From Chloroflexota bacterium (lineage in GTDB: Bacteria > Chloroflexota > Anaerolineae > J102): DNA of 5,299 bases. The position numbers and the translations under genes are program-made. The stretch's first letter is position 1, and every line of letters begins with the position of its first letter. Positions 1-5,299 of this stretch are shown here, piece after piece. The stretch spans positions 1-5,299 of the forward strand of contig PIVW01000407.1 of assembly GCA_003353825.1 (NCBI GenBank). Direction: 5' to 3'. The notes under the pieces were generated by a model that saw only the letters and a program-made list of their open reading frames with translations, was not told the origin of the DNA and did not search any database.

Positions 1-2
1 GC

Positions 3-359
3 AGGAACGGGGCTGGTAAGTCCACGTTGATGAAAATTATCAGCGGAGATATCATCTCTGACACGGGAGAGGTGGTGCAGGGGCAGGGTGTACGGATAGC
101 TTCGCTCGATCAGGAGGTCCCGCAGGATCTGTCGATTGTTGGCTTCGATGGTATTCCCGAATCCCTCCATTTCTGGCCTCCTCTCACAACTGTAAGCCAC
201 GACCAACATGAATTGGGCTGTCACGCCGTTCGGACAGCCGTAGGGATGATAGAGGCCGCACAGAAAGGAGAAGCAATCTATCGATCCAGTAGCTTCCTCA
301 TTGAACCGACCCTGATGGTACGTGCGAGTTCGAGTTCGTCTAAACCAGTTTCTGTTTAG
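3..359 (+). pseudogene. Chimeric 5'-partial ORF: ABC-F ATPase fragment fused in frame to LacI-family regulator C-terminus
   Basis: The frame is open from the left edge, so its true start is outside the window. The first ~40 codons read RNGAGKSTLMKIISG, a Walker A P-loop, then a D-TGEV segment and IASLDQEVP. This matches the start of an ABC-F (Uup/EttA-like) ATPase, a cytosolic translation-associated family, better than a sugar-importer ATPase. From about position 117 the frame becomes the effector-binding C-terminus of a LacI/GalR regulator: VPQDLSIVGFDGIPES, then FWPPLTTV, an ELG-AV helix, and a closing IEPTLMVRASS. The stop is TAG at 357-359. No signature motif, Walker B or second ATPase domain follows the P-loop, and the regulator lacks its helix-turn-helix and N-terminal sugar-binding half. 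The join lies where the two families share a VP(Q) string (about 114-125). I infer a non-functional recombinant or an assembly chimera; either half alone is recognised with good confidence. Confidence 0.75.
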
Positions 360-442
360 CTTACCCCGGGTGCAACACACCATGCGCCCAGCAGTTTATA
401 GAATTAACCAATCAACGACCTAAATCAGTAATCCACCAAGAC

Positions 443-486
443 TTGACACCTGACACATTTGTAACATGCATGACGCCGAATATCAC
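443..486 (+). promoter_or_regulatory. Weak candidate promoter elements upstream of the isomerase
   Basis: The 171-bp gap 360-530 has a perfect TTGACA at 443-448, but no good -10 box lies 16-18 bp after it. An alternative pair is TTGTAA (459-464) and TATCAC (481-486), each 4/6 matches, 16 bp apart, which would start transcription some 35-40 bp before the isomerase ATG. An 8-bp palindrome CATGCATG (465-472) sits between them and could be an operator core, but its flanks are not symmetric. The gap also has no convincing terminator for the upstream ORF. The assignment is tentative. Confidence 0.2.
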
Positions 487-530
487 CAATCACTTACCCC
501 CCGTCCTTGTAAAATCACTCGGAGGTCAAC

Positions 531-2063
531 ATGGCAGTAGAACAAAAACAACCTACACTGGGATTGATCGTCGGTAACCGCGGCTTTTTCCCAAGCCATC
601 TTTGCGAAAGCGGCCGGGAGACGATCCTCAAAGTATTAGAAGAACAGGGTATTCGTGCCATTACCCTCAGCGTAGACGACACCCCCTATGGCAGTATCGA
701 GAGTATCAGCGATGCCCGTAAATGCGCCGATCTCTTCCGCGAACATCGAGACGACATCGATGGTGTGTTGGTAACGCTCCCCAATTTCGGCGATGAGCGA
801 GCTGTTGCCAATGCTCTGCGCTGGGCGGAACTGGATGTCCCCGTTCTGATCCACGCCTTCCCCGATGAAATAGATAAAATGGGACTCGCTCATCGCCGAG
901 ATTCCTTTTGCGGCAAGATGTCAGCCTGCAATAACTTAAAACAGTATGGCATCAAATATTCTCTAACCTCCCTCCACACTGTCGATCCCGAAAGCGATGG
1001 TTTCGGCGAGGATCTACAGAAATTCGTTCAAGTCTGTCGCATTGTGGGTGGGCTGAAGAATGTACGCTTCGGACAACTCGGTGCTCGTCCACCGGCGTTC
1101 AATACCGTGCGCTACAGCGAAAAGCTGCTGGAACGCGCCGGTATCTCCGTCGAAACTCTCGATTTATCAGATGCGTATGGCCGTATCGAAGCCCTGGGCG
1201 ACGATGAGGAGAAGGTGCAAGCAAAGCTGGCAGATATCAGAGCCTACATCAGCACCCAGGATATTCCAGACAAATCGCTGATGAAGATGGCGAAGCTCGG
1301 CGTAGTCCTGCAGGAGTGGATGGAGGACAATGATCTGGTTGCCAGTGCTATTCAGTGCTGGACTTCCATGGAAGAATATTTCGGCATCGTGCCTTGCACC
1401 GTAATGAGCATGATGAGCAACCAACTGATGTCGTCAGCCTGCGAGACAGATATCGTCGGCACCGTTGCCATGTATGCCATGGCTCTGGCCTCCGGCAAAC
1501 CCAGTGCGATTGTCGATTGGAATAATAACTACGGTGACGATCCCAACAAAGCTGTGATCTTCCATTGCTCCAACTTGCCCAAGGATGTCTTCATGGAACA
1601 AGCTATTGTCCCGGAAGATATTCCCATCATGGATTACCAGGAGATCATCGCCGGTTCTGTGGGCAAAGAAAACACTTATGGCGCAGTTGTGGGACGTGTC
1701 AAAGCTGAACCCTTCACCTATTGTCGTGTCTCGACTGATGATTACACAGGTAAGATCGTTACCTATGTGGGTCAGGGTGAACTTACCGACGATCCCCTCA
1801 ATACCTTTGGTGGCCGCGGCGTTGTCGAGGTTCCCAACCTGCAAGGTCTGTTAAACTACATCTGTGCAAACGGATATGAGCACCATGTGGCCATTAATCT
1901 TGACGAAATAGCCGACGCTCTGTACGAGGCCTTCGAAAACTACCTGGGCTGGGAAACATATTACCATGCTCGTGGTTATCAGAAGGGCGGGATCGATCTT
2001 TCCTTTCTGAATGAAGTTCCTGGCTTGAAAGATATTGTGGCGTCGATTAAGCAATCGCTCTAG
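531..2063 (+). CDS. L-fucose/L-arabinose isomerase family protein (probable pentose isomerase)
   Basis: This 510-aa cytosolic aldose-ketose isomerase belongs to the FucI-like family (COG2407 type), shorter than E. coli FucI (591 aa). The start is well supported: GGAGGT at 521-526 precedes the ATG. Family landmarks, in order, are an N-terminal VGNRGFFP, HAFPDEIDKM, RRDSFCGKMSACNNL (from residue 122), GARPPAFNTVRYSEKLLE (from 184), QCWTSMEEYFGIVPC (275-289), then CETD, VDWNN and FHCSN. E305 and D329 are 24 residues apart, the same spacing as the metal-binding E337 and D361 of E. coli FucI; H345 and the H451-H452 pair are further active-site candidates. The enzyme should open the sugar ring and isomerise the aldose with a divalent metal, commonly Mn2+. 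With a ribulokinase two genes downstream, L-arabinose to L-ribulose is the likely reaction, but L-fucose or D-arabinose cannot be excluded from sequence. It appears intact and is probably the first gene of the cluster. Confidence 0.92.
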   Translation: MAVEQKQPTLGLIVGNRGFFPSHLCESGRETILKVLEEQGIRAITLSVDDTPYGSIESISDARKCADLFREHRDDIDGVLVTLPNFGDERAVANALRWAELDVPVLIHAFPDEIDKMGLAHRRDSFCGKMSACNNLKQYGIKYSLTSLHTVDPESDGFGEDLQKFVQVCRIVGGLKNVRFGQLGARPPAFNTVRYSEKLLERAGISVETLDLSDAYGRIEALGDDEEKVQAKLADIRAYISTQDIPDKSLMKMAKLGVVLQEWMEDNDLVASAIQCWTSMEEYFGIVPCTVMSMMSNQLMSSACETDIVGTVAMYAMALASGKPSAIVDWNNNYGDDPNKAVIFHCSNLPKDVFMEQAIVPEDIPIMDYQEIIAGSVGKENTYGAVVGRVKAEPFTYCRVSTDDYTGKIVTYVGQGELTDDPLNTFGGRGVVEVPNLQGLLNYICANGYEHHVAINLDEIADALYEAFENYLGWETYYHARGYQKGGIDLSFLNEVPGLKDIVASIKQSL

Positions 2064-2067
2064 ATCA

Positions 2068-2088
2068 CGTGTTGCGTGTTGCGTGTTG
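2068..2088 (+). repeat. Three-copy heptad tandem repeat (CGTGTTG)
   Basis: Three perfect copies of CGTGTTG lie 5 bp after the isomerase stop (2068-2074, 2075-2081, 2082-2088). Short heptads of this type are familiar to me from intergenic DNA of Chloroflexota, which is recall and not something tested here. The array has no evident coding or terminator role. Confidence 0.75.
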
Positions 2089-2098
2089 ATTCTGGACG

Positions 2099-2134
2099 CT
2101 GCACATGCCGTTTTTCCTAACATGGGATGTGCAG
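2099..2134. other. Inverted repeat / potential hairpin in the isomerase-M24 spacer
   Basis: CTGCACAT (2099-2106) is the exact reverse complement of ATGTGCAG (2127-2134). After one G-G mismatch, CC (2108-2109) can pair with GG (2124-2125), giving a stem of about 10 pairs around a 14-nt loop. No T-run follows on either strand, so it is not a standard intrinsic terminator. It could be a transcript-processing or stabilising hairpin, or an operator. Confidence 0.4.
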
Positions 2135-2191
2135 AACGCGGGCAGATCAATGAGCAACGAACCACTTCTCCAATTTCACGGATGAGGAAGT

Positions 2192-3283
2192 ATGAATGAA
2201 TTCGAACGAAGACAAGCGAGTATCCGCCGTTTTATGGCAGATCAAGAAATAGAGGCCTTGCTGATCAATGGCGTCGCCAACTTTGCCTGGGCAACTTGTG
2301 GCGCTGCCTCGTATGTGAATACGGCGACAAGCACAGGTGAAGCCTGGCTGCTGATTACGGCGGATGCCCAGTACCTGTTCGCCAACAATATCGAGGCAAC
2401 TCGACTCGATGGTGAGGAAGAGCTTAAGGCGCAGGGTTGGGAATTCGTGGTCAATCCCTGGTATGAGGCTACGGATGCTCTGGTGAAAGTCACATCCGGG
2501 CTGAAGATCGGCGCCGATGTGCCCTACCCGAACGCCACTGATATCTCAGGCGCACTGGCAGAATACCGTACCCACCTTTCACCAGAGGAGCAAGAGCGCT
2601 TCCGCCTGCTGGGACAGCGTTGCGGCAAGGCCATGAACGCCGCCATTGGCGCCGTCAAACCGGGCATGTCGGAGTATGAGATCGCGGCCCTGCTGGCGTA
2701 CGAGGCACAACGTCGCCAGGCGCAGGCCGTTGTCAATCTCATTGCCGTCGATGAGAACATCTACAACTACCGACATCCCCTGCCCACGGGCAAGGTTATG
2801 GAACGATATGCCATGCTTGTGCTCTGCGGACGATGGCAGGGTTTGGTGGCCTCGATCACCCGCCTGGTGTACTTCGGCGCCTTACCTGCAGACCTGCGCC
2901 GCAAAGCTGAGGCTGTAGCCGAAATCGATGCGGTATTCATCGCCAACACTCGTCCCGCACTCTCTCTGGGCGCCGTGTTCGAGCGTGCACAAGCAGCTTA
3001 TACGAGCACAGGCTTTGCCGGTGAGTGGACCTTACACCACCAGGGCGGGCCTGCCAGTTTTGAGCCACGCGACTATGTGGCCACACCCAGCGCCGCTCAG
3101 ACCATTGCAGCCGGCCAGGCCTACGCCTGGAACCCCTCAATCACAGGGGTCAAGTCCGAGGACACCATTCTGGTAGGGCAATCAGGCAGTGAGATCTTGA
3201 CCAATATCGAGGGGTGGCCGACACTGTCAATCGATATTGAAGGCCAGATCATCCAACGCCCCGCCATCCTTGAAATCGAATGA
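2192..3283 (+). CDS. M24 family (creatinase/aminopeptidase P fold) protein lacking canonical metal ligands
   Basis: The 363-aa product has the two-domain layout of the prolidase/creatinase superfamily: an N-terminal creatinase-like domain (about 1-130) and a C-terminal pita-bread domain (about 135-360). The ATG at 2192 follows a purine-rich GAGGAAG (2184-2190). Landmarks are NYRHPLPTG (H195), LCGRWQGLVASITR (211-224), HHQGG (282-286), E291, AWNPSI (312-317) and KSEDTILV (E323). Aligned by eye to the five M24 metal ligands (Asp, Asp, His, Glu, Glu), the first Asp falls on V210, the second on S221 and the first Glu on N314; only the His (H283) and last Glu (E323) remain. Ordinary dinuclear metallopeptidase activity is therefore unlikely. 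Creatinase is a known metal-free hydrolase on this fold, so a non-peptidase hydrolase is conceivable. The substrate is unknown. Its place between a sugar isomerase and a sugar kinase suggests a role in the same catabolism. The frame is intact and the residues flanking the lost ligands look conserved for a distinct subfamily. Confidence 0.88.
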   Translation: MNEFERRQASIRRFMADQEIEALLINGVANFAWATCGAASYVNTATSTGEAWLLITADAQYLFANNIEATRLDGEEELKAQGWEFVVNPWYEATDALVKVTSGLKIGADVPYPNATDISGALAEYRTHLSPEEQERFRLLGQRCGKAMNAAIGAVKPGMSEYEIAALLAYEAQRRQAQAVVNLIAVDENIYNYRHPLPTGKVMERYAMLVLCGRWQGLVASITRLVYFGALPADLRRKAEAVAEIDAVFIANTRPALSLGAVFERAQAAYTSTGFAGEWTLHHQGGPASFEPRDYVATPSAAQTIAAGQAYAWNPSITGVKSEDTILVGQSGSEILTNIEGWPTLSIDIEGQIIQRPAILEIE

Positions 3284-3322
3284 CATCCTGATAGAACTCA
3301 GTTGGCACAGATCGGATCGTCA

Positions 3323-3415
3323 TGTCATTGCGAGGAGGGCGACCTTGGGTCGGGCGACCTTGGGTCGGGCGACCTTGGGTCGGGCGACCTTGGGTCGGGC
3401 GACGAAGCAATCTCC
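3323..3415. repeat. REP-like intergenic element expanded by four 15-bp palindromic tandem units
   Basis: The outer parts, TGTCATTGCGAGGAGGGCGAC at the left (3323-3343) and GCGACGAAGCAATCTCC at the right (3399-3415), resemble the widespread 'ATTGCGAGG...CGAAGCAATCTC' intergenic repeats, with ATTGC (3327-3331) and GCAAT (3407-3411) as complementary ends. Between them are four identical copies of GCGACCTTGGGTCGG (3339-3353, 3354-3368, 3369-3383, 3384-3398) and a partial fifth GCGAC. Each unit contains CGACC-TTG-GGTCG, a small perfect inverted repeat, so the transcript could form a run of hairpins or mixed pairings. The array ends 47 bp before the kinase start. It could affect mRNA stability or attenuate kinase expression; that is inference. 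Confidence 0.8.
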
Positions 3416-3452
3416 AAACAAACCGTTACTTACTGTGAATTACACTTCAGTT

Positions 3453-3465
3453 GGAGGACTTAATG
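3453..3465 (+). promoter_or_regulatory. Ribosome binding site fixing the ribulokinase start
   Basis: GGAGG at 3453-3457 is followed by a 5-nt spacer and ATG at 3463-3465. The in-frame TTG at 3451 lies across this Shine-Dalgarno and is not a plausible start. The ATG gives [18 protein letters not shown], which places the first phosphate-binding loop at the usual distance from the N-terminus. Confidence 0.8.
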
Positions 3466-5145
3466 AGTTCAAAAAAATATACTGTCGGCGTTGATTTCGG
3501 CACCGAATCGGGTCGGGCGGCGATTGTGGATGTGGCTGATGGCCGCATGCTGGCGACCTCCGTCCATCCCTACAGCAACGGCGTGATAGACGAGCATCTA
3601 CCTGACTCGGACATCCGCCTGGAACCCGATTGGGCCTTACAAGATCCCAACGACTACATCGAGGTCTTCAAACACGCGATCCCGGCAGCGCTGGCTGAGA
3701 GCGGTGTCGATCTGGCTGATGTGATCGGTGTCGGTATCGATTTCACTGCCTGCACCATACTCCCCACACGGGCAGATGGCACGCCCCTATGCTATCTCCC
3801 CGAATGGCGTGCTAATCCCCACGCTTGGGTCAAACTGTGGAAGCACCATGCCGCCCAACCTGAAGCCAACAAGCTCAATGCTATCGCATACGAGCAGGGA
3901 TTTGGCGACATCATGGACCGCTACGGGGGCAAAATCAGCTCCGAGTGGTTCTACCCCAAGGCCTGGCAGATCCTGGATGAAGCACCCGATGTCTACGCCG
4001 CAAGCGAACGTCTGCTCGAAGCATCGGATTGGGTAGTCTGGCAATTGACCGGCGTGGAAACGCGCAACTCCTGCACCGCCGGCTACAAAGCCATGTGGTC
4101 TAAAAGCGAAGGATTCCCGCCCAACGTCTTTTTCAAGGCTCTGGACCCTCGCCTGGAAAACATCGTCGACGAGAAGATGAAGCGGGAGATCTTACCATTA
4201 GGCGCCAGGGCGGGTGGTCTCACCCCTGAAGCGGCTGAATGGACCGGACTTGCTCCTGGAACCGCCGTCGCCATAGCCAATGTAGATGCGCACGTCGCTG
4301 TACCCGCCGCCACTGTGTCCAAACCGGGCCAGATGGTCATCATCATGGGCACATCCAACTGCCACATGGTACTGGGCGAGCAGGAAGCGATTGTACCCGG
4401 CATGTGCGGCGTCGTCGAAGATGGTATTTTGCCCAATATGCCCGGTTTCGAGGCCGGCCAATCCTGCGTGGGGGACCATTTCGCCTGGTTTGTCGACAAC
4501 TGCGTGCCTGCCGCCTACGATCGACAGGCCGAAGCCGAAGGGCGAAGTGTCCATGAACTGCTGGAAGAAAAAGCGGCGCAATTGCAGCCTGGCGAAAGCG
4601 GCCTGCTGGCATTGGACTGGTGGAACGGCAATCGTAGTGTGCTTGTCGATGTCGACCTCACCGGCTTGTTGATTGGCGCCACCCTGTCGACCAGACCGGA
4701 AGAGATCTACCGGGCGTTGATCGAGGCCACCGCCTACGGCACCAACATGATCGTACAAACCTTCAGGGCCAACGGCGTAGCTGTCGACGAGATCATCGCT
4801 ACAGGCGGTTTGCCAAACCACAACAAATTGCTCATGCAGATCTACGCAGATGTTTGTGGCTTGCCCATTTACGTGGCCGAAGCGCCACAGGTTCCTGCTT
4901 TAGGCTCGGCTATGCATGGCGCCGTTGCAGCCGGTACAGACGCAGGCGGCTACAGTGATATCGTTGAGGCGAGCAAACATATGGCTCGTTTGCGCGAGGA
5001 ACACTACGAACCCATCCCTGAGCATGCAGCCACCTACGAAAAACTGTATGCCGAGTATGTGACGCTGCACGACTATTTCGGACGTGGCGCCAATGATGTC
5101 ATGAAGCGGCTAAAGGAGATGAAAGCAGGTATTCGGACAGGTTGA
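3463..5145 (+). CDS. araB: Ribulokinase (FGGY family)
   Basis: This 560-aa protein, close to the 566 aa of E. coli AraB, phosphorylates L-ribulose with ATP to L-ribulose 5-phosphate in the cytosol, the second step of bacterial L-arabinose breakdown. AraB-type motifs run the full length: the phosphate loop [11 protein letters not shown] (8-18), [31 protein letters not shown] (154-162), AGYKAMW (206-212), DAHVAVPAA with the likely catalytic Asp D275, IMGTSNCHM (294-302), the FGGY signature region around [16 protein letters not shown] (328-343), DWWNGNRSV (385-393) and the nucleotide-site loop ATGGLPNHN (446-454). [16 protein letters not shown] and WKHHAAQ favour ribulokinase over xylulokinase, glycerol kinase or rhamnulokinase. 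No frameshift or missing motif is visible. It is the third gene of the cluster, 179 bp after the M24 gene, and may be co-transcribed through the repeat array. AraD is not in the window. Confidence 0.95.
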   Translation: MSSKKYTVGVDFGTESGRAAIVDVADGRMLATSVHPYSNGVIDEHLPDSDIRLEPDWALQDPNDYIEVFKHAIPAALAESGVDLADVIGVGIDFTACTILPTRADGTPLCYLPEWRANPHAWVKLWKHHAAQPEANKLNAIAYEQGFGDIMDRYGGKISSEWFYPKAWQILDEAPDVYAASERLLEASDWVVWQLTGVETRNSCTAGYKAMWSKSEGFPPNVFFKALDPRLENIVDEKMKREILPLGARAGGLTPEAAEWTGLAPGTAVAIANVDAHVAVPAATVSKPGQMVIIMGTSNCHMVLGEQEAIVPGMCGVVEDGILPNMPGFEAGQSCVGDHFAWFVDNCVPAAYDRQAEAEGRSVHELLEEKAAQLQPGESGLLALDWWNGNRSVLVDVDLTGLLIGATLSTRPEEIYRALIEATAYGTNMIVQTFRANGVAVDEIIATGGLPNHNKLLMQIYADVCGLPIYVAEAPQVPALGSAMHGAVAAGTDAGGYSDIVEASKHMARLREEHYEPIPEHAATYEKLYAEYVTLHDYFGRGANDVMKRLKEMKAGIRTG

Positions 5146-5222
5146 ATGCCACAAACACCATCGAGTGGAATTACAGGATGAATATCAATACACTTTCAAT
5201 ACCTTCGCCATTTTGAGGGAAT

Positions 5223-5299
5223 ATGCCTAAGTTGCAGCCTACAATACCTTCAGCGTGGCAAATTCAAATAATTTATGATTTTCTCAGGATTCCTCCTGA
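5223..5299 (+). CDS. Possible start of an unidentified gene, cut by the right edge
   Basis: An ATG at 5223 opens a frame of 25 codons that is still open at the window end: MPKLQPTIPSAWQIQIIY, then DFLRIPP. GAGGG at 5215-5219 lies 3 nt upstream, a rather close but possible ribosome binding site. I do not recognise the sequence. The surrounding 5146-5222 has no clear terminator, only a 10-bp direct repeat (CAATACCTTC at 5197-5206 and 5242-5251). This could be a real same-strand gene or a chance open frame; 25 codons cannot decide it. Confidence 0.3.
   Translation, partial: MPKLQPTIPSAWQIQIIYDFLRIPP

Noticed and set aside
366..371. CCCGGG-centred palindrome after the chimeric ORF as a terminator
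   Set aside because: The stem is too short and no T-run follows.
510..515. TAAAAT as a -10 box for the isomerase
   Set aside because: A start site from it would fall within the Shine-Dalgarno, and no -35 element is found 16-18 bp upstream.
1434..1844. 136-codon open frame on the minus strand within the isomerase gene
   Set aside because: It is antisense to conserved isomerase motifs (CETD, VDWNN, FHCSN) and shows no motif of its own.
3435..3445. GTGAATTACAC as a possible operator before araB
   Set aside because: Only the outer three bases on each side pair; the centre breaks symmetry, so it is not distinguishable from chance.
3237..3494. Open frame with a repeated GRATL pentapeptide across the 15-bp array
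   Set aside because: It overlaps the end of the M24 gene and the start of araB, has no ribosome binding site, and stays open only because the repeat unit is a multiple of three.
3510..3519. GGGTCGGGCG inside araB identical to part of the upstream 15-bp repeat
   Set aside because: Ten bases that encode a conserved AraB segment (S-G-R-A) are well explained by coding constraint; no further similarity extends on either side.
4198..4821. 207-codon open frame on the minus strand
   Set aside because: It lies wholly inside the clearly coding araB on the opposite strand, has no recognisable domain, and is a shadow of a strong coding frame.

Overview
The window carries a short pentose (probably L-arabinose) utilisation cluster, all on the + strand, from what is most likely a member of the Chloroflexota (Anaerolineae or Caldilineae-like). 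That placement is inference from recall: the LacI-type tail, the FucI-like isomerase and the intergenic CGTGTTG heptads look like that phylum, and base composition is moderate. No rRNA or other phylogenetic marker is present.

Layout. Positions 3-359 are an open frame that enters from the left edge. It is a chimera: about 40 residues of an ABC-F/Uup-type ATPase, starting at its Walker A loop, run in frame into the C-terminal end of a LacI-family sugar regulator. After a 171-bp gap with weak promoter-like elements come three genes: a 510-aa L-fucose/L-arabinose isomerase-family protein (531-2063), a 363-aa M24 'pita-bread' protein that lacks three of the five usual metal ligands (2192-3283), and a 560-aa ribulokinase AraB (3463-5145). 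The isomerase-M24 gap (128 bp) holds a three-copy heptad repeat, an inverted repeat and an 11-codon mini-ORF. The M24-kinase gap (179 bp) holds a REP-like element enlarged by four identical 15-bp palindromic units. The last 154 bp follow the kinase and may contain the first 25 codons of another gene.

How the genes fit together. The isomerase would convert L-arabinose (or a related aldose) to the ketose, and the kinase would phosphorylate L-ribulose to L-ribulose 5-phosphate. The 4-epimerase (AraD) needed to reach xylulose 5-phosphate is not in the window, nor is an intact transporter. The M24 protein between the two enzymes is not expected to be an ordinary metallo-aminopeptidase and is the most interesting functional unknown here. 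The decapitated LacI-type regulator directly upstream would be the natural local repressor, but it has lost its DNA-binding domain, either truly or through an assembly error.
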